A model generated the notes under the pieces. It was not told the origin of the DNA and did not search any database. It was given only the letters and a program-made list of their open reading frames with translations. 64,000 nt of DNA from Promethearchaeota archaeon (GTDB taxonomy: Archaea; Asgardarchaeota; Lokiarchaeia; Sigyniarchaeales; SOKP01). Location of the stretch: positions 1-64,000 of the forward strand of contig JALGVJ010000024.1 of the NCBI GenBank assembly GCA_029838195.1, given 5' to 3'. Below, one piece after another: positions 8,226 to 17,363 of this stretch. Each line of letters begins with the position of its first letter. Positions within the stretch are counted from its first letter, which is position 1. A program made the translations under genes and the position numbers.

Positions 8226-10088
8226 ATGCCAAGTTTGGAAGATTTCTTAGTGGATGAAAATAAAGTGTGGTTCACGGGAGGATACTGGCCCGAAGGCGTT
8301 CCTTATCAACTAAAAGATGTCGAGGGTATTGAAATCACTCCCATGTGGGAGGGGTTCATTAAATCCGCTAATGATAATGATGCCTGGGATGTAGATATTT
8401 GCTACTTTGTCGTGGGATCCTATATCGAGCGAGTAAAATTACGTGATTTGTTCGAGATGGCTAAAAAATTTGGAACCTTCCTCTACGATACATTAGGAAT
8501 CCGAAAGGGCGATTGCGTAGCTATTGACTTGCCTAATTCGATCAATTTCGTCGTCGCTTACATGGGATGCATGTATATTGGAGCTGTCGCTCAAGGGATT
8601 AATCCAACCTATCGTCCCATGGAACTCCTTCACTCGCTTCAAATGACCGATGCTAAGGTTTTCGTAATGATGGATGCTCTTTACATCGCCGGTCCGAATT
8701 CCGTGTTACCTAAAACTAAGGTGAAATACGTAATTTCTACCAATCTCTTGGATTTTGTAACCGCCGATGAACAAACTTTTGCGGCCCTCAGAAAAAACGT
8801 GCCCGATTTCCAAGGAAGCGTTCCGGATGAAACCGAACATTTCAAGGTATACAGGATGAAAAAAGTTATCGAGGAAACCGAACCTAAAGAAATCAAGGTG
8901 GAAATCGACCCTTGGACAGATCCGGCGGTGTATCTCATGACGGGAGGCACAACTGGGCTTCCAAAGGTTGCCATGCTCAGCCACGCAAATTTAGTTTCTA
9001 ATCTTTACCAAATAAAGCCATGGGTAAATTTAAAACCAAGAATGATAACGATCGGTTCTATTCCTTTCTTTCACTCTTTTGGAATGACATGCGTGATGAA
9101 CGGAGCTTTAACTCTTGGAATGACCATGTTATTATTCCCTAAACCACCTCCAGATGAACAATTATGCGAAACCATCAATAAAATTGATGCTCCAGAAGGA
9201 ATCATGTATACAGGCGTCGAAATGTTGTTTAAACGGTTAACAGATTTTGCAGAAAGCATGGGAGGAGAAGAAGAATTCAAGAAAAAATATGACTTTTGGA
9301 AAAAGCTTAAATACGCAACTCAAGGTGCTGGCCCCTTACATGACTACGTGCGCATCCCATTTGAGAAAATCTTTTGTCCAATTCGCGTTGGCTATGGATT
9401 GACTGAAACTACACCTGTAGTGAGTATAAATCCTTTCTGGGGCCCTACAAAAGTTGGAAAATTAGGATTACCACTTCCTGGTACTGATTGGGCTATATTC
9501 CCGTCCGATGATTTTGAAGCTGGTCCTATATGTGATGGAACTCCCGAAAGAAATAATTTCGGAATTGAACATACGGGAGAAATTTGCGTAGCAGGTCCAC
9601 AAGTAATGTTGGGCTACCTAGGTAAGCAGAAAGAGCAAGAAGATAATATAAAATACTGGAATGGGAAACGCTGGTTATTAACCGGTGATATTGGCTTCAT
9701 GGATGAACATGGTTTTATAGAGATAAGAGATCGTAAGAAGTCTTTAATAAAAGTGTCAGGACACAGTGTATTTCCGAAGGAAGTTGAGGAGCTCATGGGG
9801 CATCATGAAATGGTGGATGAGGTTGCGGTCGCAGGTTTGCCCGATGAGATGACAGGCGAAGCCGTGAAAGCCTGGGTCACACTCAAGAAAGGGTATAAAG
9901 CAGGTAAAGACATAACCGCAGAGCAATTAAAAGAGTGGTGTTTGAATAATATGGCCAAATGGAAGACTCCTAAATACATAGAATTCGTGCGCAAGCTACC
10001 CGTTAGCATGACGGGTAAAGTTCAGCGAAGGGAGTTGCAAGAGAAGGATTTAGAGAAATTAAAGAAAGGGAAGCAGATTAAGGGGTAA
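8226..10088 (+). CDS. AMP-forming acyl-CoA synthetase (fatty-acid-CoA ligase-like)
   Basis: A 620-aa ANL-superfamily adenylating enzyme. Motifs in order: the P-loop-like TGGTTGLPKVAMLSH; GYGLTETTP; the hinge/Asp region LTGDIGFMDEHGFIEIRDRK; and the C-terminal catalytic Lys in MTGKVQRREL. It activates a carboxylic acid with ATP and CoA. The N-terminal ~50 residues (GGYWPEGVPYQLKDV) precede the adenylation domain and resemble long/medium-chain ligases of Archaea. There is no SD before the ATG, suggesting a leaderless transcript. Its place opposite the GRE-AOR set fits activation of the acid made by AOR. The chain-length specificity is unknown. Confidence 0.92.
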   Translation: MPSLEDFLVDENKVWFTGGYWPEGVPYQLKDVEGIEITPMWEGFIKSANDNDAWDVDICYFVVGSYIERVKLRDLFEMAKKFGTFLYDTLGIRKGDCVAIDLPNSINFVVAYMGCMYIGAVAQGINPTYRPMELLHSLQMTDAKVFVMMDALYIAGPNSVLPKTKVKYVISTNLLDFVTADEQTFAALRKNVPDFQGSVPDETEHFKVYRMKKVIEETEPKEIKVEIDPWTDPAVYLMTGGTTGLPKVAMLSHANLVSNLYQIKPWVNLKPRMITIGSIPFFHSFGMTCVMNGALTLGMTMLLFPKPPPDEQLCETINKIDAPEGIMYTGVEMLFKRLTDFAESMGGEEEFKKKYDFWKKLKYATQGAGPLHDYVRIPFEKIFCPIRVGYGLTETTPVVSINPFWGPTKVGKLGLPLPGTDWAIFPSDDFEAGPICDGTPERNNFGIEHTGEICVAGPQVMLGYLGKQKEQEDNIKYWNGKRWLLTGDIGFMDEHGFIEIRDRKKSLIKVSGHSVFPKEVEELMGHHEMVDEVAVAGLPDEMTGEAVKAWVTLKKGYKAGKDITAEQLKEWCLNNMAKWKTPKYIEFVRKLPVSMTGKVQRRELQEKDLEKLKKGKQIKG

Positions 10089-10400
10089 TTTAATTAATTT
10101 TTTATTTTTTTCATTTTATTTTCTTGTCTTGATTGAAGGATTTAGCTAACGGGCATGCCCTTGTTTAAATTATACATTTTTTTAACTATCATGTTGATAA
10201 TCCATGATAATTTAAAGCATGAGGAAAGTTTAATATTTCATAAATTTTTGAGAGGAACATATAATGACATGCAAATGAAGAGCCTGAAAATCTTACAATC
10301 TATAAAGATATAGTTTTATATTTTTAAATTTTTCATTTAGAGTAAGAACATGGTAAACAAGTTTTTTTCTTTTCAATGGAAAAATTGAGGAAAGATATCG
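10089..10400 (+). other. Intergenic with oligo-T terminator
   Basis: Just after the synthetase stop comes a run of T tracts (TTTTTTATTTTTTTCATTTTATTTTC, about 10097-10124) of the kind archaeal RNA polymerase terminates on. The remainder is featureless AT-rich sequence leading to the promoter of the next small gene. Confidence 0.4.
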
Positions 10401-10604
10401 ATGACGAATGAAGAAAGGGAAGAAATAATAAATTACTTGCTGGAAGCAACAGCGTTGGACAAAGAGATATTATTTAAAAAAATTGAGGAGAAGAGGGAAC
10501 AATATAAAGAGTTTGTATCTGAGAAAGGAATATTATTTTTATTGGCTCGCGACTTAGGAATCACATTGCCTCCAAATAGGAAAGGAAAAAAAAATCAAAA
10601 TTGA
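10401..10604 (+). CDS. Stand-alone small helical protein resembling the N-terminus of archaeal RPA
   Basis: 67 aa. EEIINYLLEATALDKEILFK, then EEKREQYKEFVSEKGILFLLARDLGI, has the helical pattern and the closing 'G-x-x-x-x-A-x-x-L-G-I/V' that I know from the N-terminal segment of archaeal replication protein A-like proteins, but no OB fold follows. The basic tail NRKGKKNQN ends the protein. GAGGA precedes the ATG by about 10 nt. The similarity is by eye; it may be an independent regulator or nucleic-acid-associated helper. Confidence 0.6.
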   Translation: MTNEEREEIINYLLEATALDKEILFKKIEEKREQYKEFVSEKGILFLLARDLGITLPPNRKGKKNQN

Positions 10605-10910
10605 GCTTTTAAAGGTTCAGTAAAAGAAGAGCAAAAACTATAATTTTTTTTAATTTTTATTTGGATTTTCCTATTATTTTATCTATAAAGAAATGAACTC
10701 GAGAGCCAAAATTGAAGGAGTAAATAAATTTTGGAGGGTTCTAGCAAGTTCATTTTAAAAGATAATCGGCTAAAAAATCATGACACGAATCGTTGAATTT
10801 TTTCTTTAATAGGTAGATCCAATGGCATTTCTTTAAAATAAAAAAAAAAGACACTTTTACCTTTATTTTCACTTCTCATTCGTGGATGAGTTATCAATTA
10901 TAACGGACGG
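10605..10910. other. Intergenic, nothing recognised
   Basis: About 300 bp between convergent genes, with T-rich tracts that could end transcription from either side. No ORF, repeat or RNA signal stood out. Confidence 0.4.
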
Positions 10911-12320
10911 TTATGATTGCCTTGTTTTTTTGAGATATTCCAAGTATTCTTTTTCTTTTTGCTCGTGAAGGCGGCTGATTTTTAATTTTTGTTCAATCCA
11001 TTCGGGACCATCCAGAGGGAAGAATTTCATCACGAGGGCTCCGAACAAGGCGAAGAGTGCGGGAATGATGGTGAAGCCGATCATGATGCCGAATAATGCG
11101 GAATCTGATTGCGTGATGGAGCCTTCTTTAAACCCAAAAGAGGAAATTATTGTTAAAAACATCCAATTGGCGATAGATATGGCAGGTTTGGTTAATAAGG
11201 CTTCTACTCCGGAATAGGTAGTTTCTCTGCGCTTTCCCGTGCGAGTTTCATCATAATCAATGGTGTCGGCAAATAGAATTTGACTTGTTAGCATGACAGC
11301 TGAAAGTCCAATGCCAATGAGGAAAAATCCGATTATCGCGGTAAAGAAGTTCCATCCGATGAAATAAAGCAAGATCAAACTCACCGCACTGAAGACGAGA
11401 CCAAAAATGCTTATTTTTTTTGGTCCTTTTTTAGCAACTAACTTGCTAAAAATATAAGTGAAGATGAATATCGTGATGAAGATGAGTAAAAGAGGGAGAA
11501 CAGTCAGAAATCCGCTTAATCGAAGCACGTACTCCACGTAGTAGAAGATAGCAGAAGTTAAAATCGTAGAAGTAATTAATAGTACAAACACGCTAACTTC
11601 AAGAATTAAAAAGGGTTTGTTTTTTAAGGTTTCTTTAATTGCTTCAAAAAATCCGAGTGCCTCTTCCATTTGAGTGAATTCATTTTCCTTTAAGAAGAAA
11701 CTGGAAACAAATAATACAAGTGAACAGCTCACGCCAATTACGATCATGGCAATATAAAAGTTAGGATTTACTTCCGTGGAGTTATCTCCCGTGAGAAAAA
11801 GGATGGGAAAGATGAATTGCACGATATAACCGATAGCTCCTATAAACGTGGAATACACCATCAAGCTTGCTCTTTCTCGTGCAGTTAAAGCCATTTCTGC
11901 TGGTAAGGAATAGGTAATTAAGCCAATAATGGTAAAGATCGTGTCAAATAGAAAGAGCATGAGGAGAAAATAAGCGAATAGAGCGGTTTCATTAGAAATG
12001 TCAACCAACGGAAACCAACAAAGAATGAATAAAAACCCATAAACCGGGGCCCCAAAGCGGATATACGGAACCCTGCGGCCCATTTGGGTTTTAGTTTTAT
12101 CCTCAAGGATTCCAAAGAGGGGATCGTTGATTGCGTTCCATACGGCGAAAATTAGCCAAGCAATTCCGATCAACTCCGCCGATAACCCCAATTTTACATT
12201 ATAAAAAAAAGTGATGGCAGATAATCCTATTCCCGATAAGATATTACTTGCAGTATTTGCACTTCCATATGCAATTTTAGTTCTTCGTGGTAAGAATTCC
12301 ACAATTTCCTCTTTTTTCAT
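10911..12320 (-). CDS. MFS transporter of the GPH (glycoside-pentoside-hexuronide) family
   Basis: 469 aa with about twelve hydrophobic segments. Its loop EDKTKTQMGRRVPYIRFGAP matches the GPH/MelB signature D-x(n)-G-R-R-x-P-Y-x-x-x-G-x-P. GPH proteins are cation-coupled symporters for sugars or sugar acids. The C-terminal tail is charged (KISRLHEQKEKEYLEYLKK). GAGGG lies 9 nt before the ATG. The downstream neighbour on the same strand is the kinase/URO-D side only after a gap, so no clear operon. The substrate is unknown; the GH4 glycosidase at 41 kb is the only sugar enzyme nearby. Confidence 0.85.
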   Translation of the reverse strand: MKKEEIVEFLPRRTKIAYGSANTASNILSGIGLSAITFFYNVKLGLSAELIGIAWLIFAVWNAINDPLFGILEDKTKTQMGRRVPYIRFGAPVYGFLFILCWFPLVDISNETALFAYFLLMLFLFDTIFTIIGLITYSLPAEMALTARERASLMVYSTFIGAIGYIVQFIFPILFLTGDNSTEVNPNFYIAMIVIGVSCSLVLFVSSFFLKENEFTQMEEALGFFEAIKETLKNKPFLILEVSVFVLLITSTILTSAIFYYVEYVLRLSGFLTVLPLLLIFITIFIFTYIFSKLVAKKGPKKISIFGLVFSAVSLILLYFIGWNFFTAIIGFFLIGIGLSAVMLTSQILFADTIDYDETRTGKRRETTYSGVEALLTKPAISIANWMFLTIISSFGFKEGSITQSDSALFGIMIGFTIIPALFALFGALVMKFFPLDGPEWIEQKLKISRLHEQKEKEYLEYLKKTRQS

Positions 12321-12540
12321 TAGTGTTATCCCTCTAAATTAATTTAATCAAGGTTCTCATAATTCTTAAATAACTTTTTATAACAATTAAATATTTCAAA
12401 TTTTATTTTTCTTCATTAAAATGAATTCTGGCGGGGAAGCGACATGATCGACCCTAAAAATGAGGTGGTTTATTACTCATCAATGAATTTAGATTTTAAT
12501 GGGATAAGTTCCATATTTTTTAGTGGTTTGGATCATGGCT

Positions 12541-13536
12541 TTAACGTTTTCTAATTTTGGCTTGTTTGGTGGCATTAATCGTGTCTTCTATCGTTCCAAA
12601 GGTCAAGATATCACTGGCAGCAATATTTCCAATTAAAGTAATTTTATCCCCGAAATGTTTTTTAAGCGGTTTTAATTTAATGCCAGCTTCGGGTTCTAAG
12701 GGTTCTATAGCGTCTACTCTTGCATCTACGAGAAAAGGAAGCGTTTCTCTAACATCTCCATCGGAATGGACGAGGAAATGAGCATCATGGGCATGAGCAT
12801 TTTTAGCTAATTCTTTATACACGGGTTTAACTATTTCATTCCAATGTTTTGGATTGTAGATTAATTTATTTTTAAAAGCCCAATCATCGCAAATAAAGAC
12901 CATATCGATCCCGTGTTCGAAGAGACAATTATGAAATTCCCTCGTAATTTTACCTAATATTCTCGCAAGTTCTTTGACTAAATTTAAATGTTTTCGTACC
13001 ATATAAGCAAACCGATTCATTCCTATCATTGCCCAAATGGGATAAGCTATTCCTCCTCCAGTAGGTATGGTTAATAACCCTTTTGAAATATATTGTTCCC
13101 AAATCTTTTTAAAACGCTTGAATTTTGAATCATTAGCGGGCGTCCATGTTTTAATGTAAGAGATCCATTCTTTTAGTAATTCTGGCGTTTTTACTACTCC
13201 ATCATGATACCAAAAACCATTTATATTATAAGTACCCCACTCATCCACGAATTTTTCATCTATTCCATATTTTTCCTTTATTTCGTTTGGAATATTGGGT
13301 TTTTCCTTACCCTTCATTTCGATTAACGAATTATGATACCAGATGGCATCAAAACCCACGTGAATTGCCGCTTCAAGCATTTGTTTTTTGACAGAAAATG
13401 TTTTCGGCCGTGAAGAGGAAGGGATGGACTCAATTACCTTTTTAGTAAAATCATGGACAAATACTTGGGCAAGAGTAGGAACGCGATCTGGCTCTTCATG
13501 ATGTAATGTTTTCTTCATGCGTTCATGAACGTTCAT
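12541..13536 (-). CDS. Uroporphyrinogen decarboxylase (URO-D) family protein, C-terminus frameshifted
   Basis: 331 aa as called. URO-D-fold features: HERMKKTLHHEEPDRVP at the N-terminus, FLVHSDGD instead of the HxC zinc motif of methyltransferase MtaA, and LIGNIAASDIL. This subgroup is not haem-synthetic, and its reaction is unknown. The called end (AKIRKR) is artificial. Dropping one A from the run GCCAAAA restores LENVKAMIQTTKKYGTYPI, the usual family C-terminus, ending at 12489. About 20 residues that normally precede it (the GGGY-type loop) are also missing. So the gene carries a one-base shift plus an internal deletion, or an assembly error. Confidence 0.75.
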   Translation of the reverse strand: MNVHERMKKTLHHEEPDRVPTLAQVFVHDFTKKVIESIPSSSRPKTFSVKKQMLEAAIHVGFDAIWYHNSLIEMKGKEKPNIPNEIKEKYGIDEKFVDEWGTYNINGFWYHDGVVKTPELLKEWISYIKTWTPANDSKFKRFKKIWEQYISKGLLTIPTGGGIAYPIWAMIGMNRFAYMVRKHLNLVKELARILGKITREFHNCLFEHGIDMVFICDDWAFKNKLIYNPKHWNEIVKPVYKELAKNAHAHDAHFLVHSDGDVRETLPFLVDARVDAIEPLEPEAGIKLKPLKKHFGDKITLIGNIAASDILTFGTIEDTINATKQAKIRKR

Positions 13537-13749
13537 GAGAAGAAAATTATTTTTTCAAGGATTAATTTATTTTTAATTAATTTTTTAAAACCATGGCGGT
13601 ATTAAATGGTTTCTAAAAAAAGTGAATTATTTTAAAATCTTTTAGTTTGACATTAAATTAAAAAAGGCAAAAAACTGTAATGATTAAGGCATATTTTCAA
13701 GTAGTATTTATTATATTCATTCATGATGTGATGGTGATGATACCATCTC

Positions 13750-14313
13750 TTAAATGGTCCTAATAATGTAGTCTAAGAACTGAGAAATCGCATGGTCTAA
13801 ATCTTTAGAATTGTCAACGATGAAATCCGCTTCGGGATATTTCTGATATTTTTTAGCCCGTTCAATTCTTTTTTTTAGACTTTTTCCTTTTTCTCTTCCC
13901 CTTTCCATGATTCTTTTAATGGTTAGTTCAATTGGAACTTCAATGAATATGACTTTCACGTTTTTATAAAGTTTTCTTGCTTCTGGAATTATCATCCTGC
14001 TAACATTGACAATGACCGAGTGTCCTTTTTTCAGCCAATCATCTATTTCTGCGGGCACTCCATAATCCAAATCGTATACATGCCATTTAAGCGCGAATTT
14101 TGCTTGTTTATCCATTTCTTGGAATTGTTCAGGTGTAATCGAATAATTGTCCTCGAATTCAGAAGGGTTTCTCGTAATGAATCGTTTTGCCACGTGAATG
14201 GGTGTTAGATGGGGAGGATATTTTTTAATAGCTCCTGAAATGATGCTGTCCTTGCCGCTTCCAGAATTTCCTACAACTAAAAAAAGAATACCCGGAAAAT
14301 CTTTAAATTTAAT
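13750..14313 (-). CDS. P-loop nucleoside/sugar-phosphate kinase (guanylate kinase/PhnN-like), start uncertain
   Basis: The track begins at a GTG (14193), but the frame is open upstream and contains the Walker A loop GNSGSGKDS after ILFLVV, so the real gene must reach at least 14313, where a TGA closes it. The rest has a kinase lid (MERGREKGKSLKKRIERAKK) and the end FIVDNSKDLDHAISQFLDYI, typical of the guanylate-kinase/ribose-bisphosphokinase fold. No ATG exists in frame. An ATG at 14335 (MYLVKTVN) is one base out of frame, and deleting one T in AATTAAATTT would join it. Alternatives are an ATT start at 14313, with TTATATAA about 25 nt upstream for a leaderless mRNA. Confidence 0.7.
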   Translation of the reverse strand: MKFKDFPGILFLVVGNSGSGKDSIISGAIKKYPPHLTPIHVAKRFITRNPSEFEDNYSITPEQFQEMDKQAKFALKWHVYDLDYGVPAEIDDWLKKGHSVIVNVSRMIIPEARKLYKNVKVIFIEVPIELTIKRIMERGREKGKSLKKRIERAKKYQKYPEADFIVDNSKDLDHAISQFLDYIIRTI

Positions 14314-14539
14314 TCACCGTTTTTACCAAGTACATGTTATATAATTTACTCAAAATTAAATTAATAATTATTCTTTTTTACTTTTAAATAGAGAATGAGC
14401 AATGAATTTTCAGAGAAAAGAATTTTTTTTTTCAAATTAAGAGTAAAAAAATAAAAACCCGAATTGATTTTAACATAATGATTCATTACTAATATCATCT
14501 TCAAATATATAACGAAACGATAAAAATTTTTTTTTAATA

Positions 14540-14941
14540 ATGGAACAACCGGAAGAAACAGATGTTCCCGAATCGTATCAGAAATATCTCGATGGAATTT
14601 ATTTAATCTCACGAAAAAATAAAGGAGGATGGGTTTCTAATAAGGAGATTGCAAATTACTTAAAAGTAGAACCCGCTAGTGTTTCCGGAATGTTAGAAAA
14701 ATTAAAAAAGCAAGGTTTTATTAATTGGGAGCCAAGAAAATCCATTCGGCTTACTAAGAAAGGTAAACAAGTGGCACGGCAATTGAGTGAAGTTCATAAA
14801 TTACTATCCATTTTCTTTAAAAATGTCTTAAAAGTTCAAGATGAAAAATTAATAGAAAAACTTTCTTGCGATATAGAACATCATATTACTGCTGATGTTG
14901 CCATTTCGTTGCGCGATTTTTTAGATAATTATTTACAATAG
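14540..14941 (+). CDS. DtxR/MntR-family metal-dependent transcriptional regulator
   Basis: 133 aa. A winged helix (VSNKEIANYLKVEPASVSGM, then LEKLKKQGFINWEPRKSIRLT) is followed by the dimerisation/metal-binding domain with the pattern CDIEHHI near residue 114, where DtxR proteins place Cys/Glu/His metal ligands. It lacks the third SH3-like domain, as in MntR. It would repress or activate metal-uptake or storage genes in response to Fe or Mn. The start codon follows a long T/A tract with no SD. The unknown 253-aa gene begins 58 bp downstream in the same direction. Confidence 0.88.
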   Translation: MEQPEETDVPESYQKYLDGIYLISRKNKGGWVSNKEIANYLKVEPASVSGMLEKLKKQGFINWEPRKSIRLTKKGKQVARQLSEVHKLLSIFFKNVLKVQDEKLIEKLSCDIEHHITADVAISLRDFLDNYLQ

Positions 14942-14999
14942 ATTTAATTAAAATATTGAATTTTAATCAATAATTAAAAATTCACGAGGTAACTCCAAA

Positions 15000-15761
15000 A
15001 TGTCTACCATGATAGAAGAAAAAATAAAATATATTAAAGGGCGGTTTCAAGATTTTTCTAATTACATTGAGCTTCCTTCATTCCGTTCTTTCTTGCTTTT
15101 TACTCTTACGAGTAAGGTACCTTCGAACATTTTAGCACAATTGGGGATGGGAGGAAATAGAGAATTAATTATTTTGCCTTACGATCCCTTATTAAAAATC
15201 TATTACCAAAAAATTAACTTGTTTTCCATTGGAACTTTAATTATTTATGTTCAATCCGACCCCATCTCAGAGGAATTTGTTCTAAAGAGAGACAATCCCA
15301 TAATTAAAGAATATTTAAATCCTAATGAAGAAGCTCTTGCTTTTCACGGAAAAGAGAAATTCCTCCTCCCAAAAATTAGTGATGGAAGGCTTCATGACTT
15401 TTTAGATAAGGAGGAAAAAATCGCTTTGAATGTTGATGATTTATTCCATTCTGCAGAATCTTTTATTGCCACCTCGGAACCAAATATTTTATTTGTTTTA
15501 GATGGAAGGGAGGAAAATGAACCGGATATTTTATTCTCCTTTAACATGATGCCCCAGATGCCCATGAAACTCGATCAAAAAATATTGATGATCGACGTTT
15601 ACATCGATAATGAGCATAAAACCAGAGGCATGACTTATCTTAAGAGAGAAGAGGATTTTACTCTCACGTATCTCAAAGGGATAAAAGAAGTAAGCCATGC
15701 GGATTTATACAAATCATCATTTTCCTTGATCCTCCATATAAAATCGTTTACAAAACCTTGA
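15000..15761 (+). CDS. Hypothetical protein (253 aa)
   Basis: No family recognised. It is soluble by composition: no signal peptide and no membrane segments, alternating beta-like stretches (SIGTLIIYVQSD, NILFVLDGREENEPDILFSF), and acidic loops. A good SD (GAGGTAA) precedes the ATG. It sits 58 bp after the DtxR regulator and could be co-transcribed with it, making a metal-related role possible but unproven. Confidence 0.7.
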   Translation: MSTMIEEKIKYIKGRFQDFSNYIELPSFRSFLLFTLTSKVPSNILAQLGMGGNRELIILPYDPLLKIYYQKINLFSIGTLIIYVQSDPISEEFVLKRDNPIIKEYLNPNEEALAFHGKEKFLLPKISDGRLHDFLDKEEKIALNVDDLFHSAESFIATSEPNILFVLDGREENEPDILFSFNMMPQMPMKLDQKILMIDVYIDNEHKTRGMTYLKREEDFTLTYLKGIKEVSHADLYKSSFSLILHIKSFTKP

Positions 15762-15976
15762 CTTTTAAAACATGGTTTAATTAACTCCTTTCTCTCTCTT
15801 TTTGTATTTCCCTTTTTACATCCACGAATAAAAGGGAATGCCTAAAGATTAAAAGGAACCTCCTTTTAAATCGTTAAGAGATTAATAAAATTAAAGGATT
15901 AATATTAGGGATTTAAAAGCAATCCGACAAATTTTGTTTATTATAGAAGAATACACGTGATTTTAAATTAAATGAA

Positions 15977-16189
15977 TTGATAATAATGAAAATCATAACG
16001 ATTAATTTACCCGAAAAATACTTAGATGCTATTCAAATATTAAACGATTTGGGGTTGTATACCTCTCGTTCTGAAGCCATTCGTTCAGCACTAGAGAATT
16101 TCCTGGCTAAAGAGATAAAAATGGATTCAGATTTACATGTAGAGCAATTTCGATCCTTAATGACAAATAAAATAAAAAAAAAAAATTAG
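15977..16189 (+). CDS. Ribbon-helix-helix (CopG/NikR-N type) DNA-binding protein
   Basis: 70 aa. The beta strand KIITINLPEKYLDAI is followed by helices ILNDLGLYTSRSEAIRSALENFL, the standard RHH pattern in which two strands of a dimer insert into the major groove. The second start, MKIITINLP at 15986, is more usual for the family than the annotated MIIMKII. There is no effector domain. The basic tail (NKIKKKN) is followed by a T-rich terminator. The target is unknown. Confidence 0.85.
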   Translation: MIIMKIITINLPEKYLDAIQILNDLGLYTSRSEAIRSALENFLAKEIKMDSDLHVEQFRSLMTNKIKKKN

Positions 16190-16190
16190 A

Positions 16191-16230
16191 TTCTATTTTT
16201 TTTAAAATTTTCTTTTTTTTCTTTCTTGAT
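16191..16230 (+). terminator. T-rich terminator after the RHH gene
   Basis: Immediately after the TAG come TTCTATTTTTTTT and further T tracts over about 40 bases, matching the oligo-T terminators used by archaeal RNA polymerase. Its role is inferred from composition only. Confidence 0.4.
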
Positions 16231-16283
16231 TTACTCATGCTCGAATAAAATCTAATATCATTAGATAAAAAAACTGCATTAAG

Positions 16284-16423
16284 TCAAAGTTTTGGTTGAA
16301 AGAACCGTGCTATTTCATTAATTAAATCCTCTGCTTGCTCAGAACCACCAATATTCTCGACAAAACCATGATCCGTATTTTTGTGTTATAAAGAAATAGC
16401 TTTATTTCCTCCTCCTTCCAATC
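16284..16423 (-). pseudogene. Remnant of an alpha/beta-hydrolase-like gene (C-terminal part)
   Basis: On the minus strand a clean frame reads NTDHGFVENIGGSEQAEDL and continues INEIARFFQPKL to a TGA at 16284. This looks like the histidine-bearing end of a dienelactone-hydrolase-type enzyme. Upstream, protein-like codons (DWKEEEIKLFLYNT) continue in a different frame, and beyond that the reading is lost. No start exists. The gap between 16190 and 16645 otherwise has no gene. Confidence 0.45.
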
Positions 16424-16645
16424 ACTTAGCATGATTCTACCACGCCAATGTGGAACATCTTATTCTCGCAGTCAGTGTTAATTTAATATTACATTTTGAA
16501 AAAAAAAAGTAGGATTAATTAATTAACCAATCCTTATACAATTTAATATTACCCACAATACTATGTTCCGCTATAGTAGATTAAATATCTAATAATGGTT
16601 TTAAATATATTAATCTAAACAACAAGCTTTTATATAGAAAGAACC

Positions 16646-17344
16646 ATGAAAATTAAAACAGATCTTTGCGTTGGTTGTGGAAATTGCGTCATCATATGTC
16701 CAACTCAAGCGATAAGCCTTATTGACAAGAAAGCCCACATTAATGACGAGCTTTGTGTAGAATGCGCCGTTTGTCAACGAAATAGCTTATGTCCGGTAAA
16801 TGCCATAAAACCAACTAGGTTAAAATGGCCCAGAGTAATCAGAAGTCCCTTTAGTAATGTTATAGCACCCCATAAAGTCACGGGCATTCCCGGGAGGGGA
16901 ACGGAAGAAATGAAAACAAATGACCTCACAAACCGTTATGGCAAGGGGGAGGTGGGTGTTTCTATCGAAATCGGGCGTCCTGGAGTCGGAACGCACCTTT
17001 ATAACATTGAGTTATTCACTGAGCGATTATCGAAAATTGGCGTGAGTTATGAAAAAGAGAGTCCTGTAACTGCTCTACTAGAAGAAGATCAAATTCACAT
17101 CAAGGACGATATAAAAAACGAGAAAGTGTTATCTGCAATAATAGAGTTTAAGGTATCCCTGGAAAAACTACCTCATGTCCTTGATGTCATTAAAGAGGTC
17201 GATCCTATCATTGATACCGTCTTTTCGGTGGGGCTTGTTTCGAGGTTTGAAAATGAAGAGATTCCCATCAAGGAACTCGTCGAGAGGCACGGATTTCAAC
17301 TAAGGCCAAATGCAAAAATTAACATGGGGTTAGGTATATTATGA
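16646..17344 (+). CDS. Two-cluster ferredoxin-domain protein, first gene of a three-gene operon
   Basis: 232 aa. The N-terminal ~60 residues carry two 4Fe-4S motifs: CVGCGNCVIICP, and CVECAVCQ with SLCP. The remaining ~170 residues form a soluble domain that I do not recognise, with GRPGVGTHLYNIELFTERL and a two-fold alpha/beta look (ACT-like alternation in KVSLEKLPHVLDVIKEVDPI). It is followed after 19 bp by the 196-aa gene and then the alcohol dehydrogenase, all co-directional, so it probably feeds electrons to or from, or regulates, a small oxidoreductase pathway. Confidence 0.75.
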   Translation: MKIKTDLCVGCGNCVIICPTQAISLIDKKAHINDELCVECAVCQRNSLCPVNAIKPTRLKWPRVIRSPFSNVIAPHKVTGIPGRGTEEMKTNDLTNRYGKGEVGVSIEIGRPGVGTHLYNIELFTERLSKIGVSYEKESPVTALLEEDQIHIKDDIKNEKVLSAIIEFKVSLEKLPHVLDVIKEVDPIIDTVFSVGLVSRFENEEIPIKELVERHGFQLRPNAKINMGLGIL

Positions 17345-17363
17345 ATGAGGTGGAAAAAAAAAC

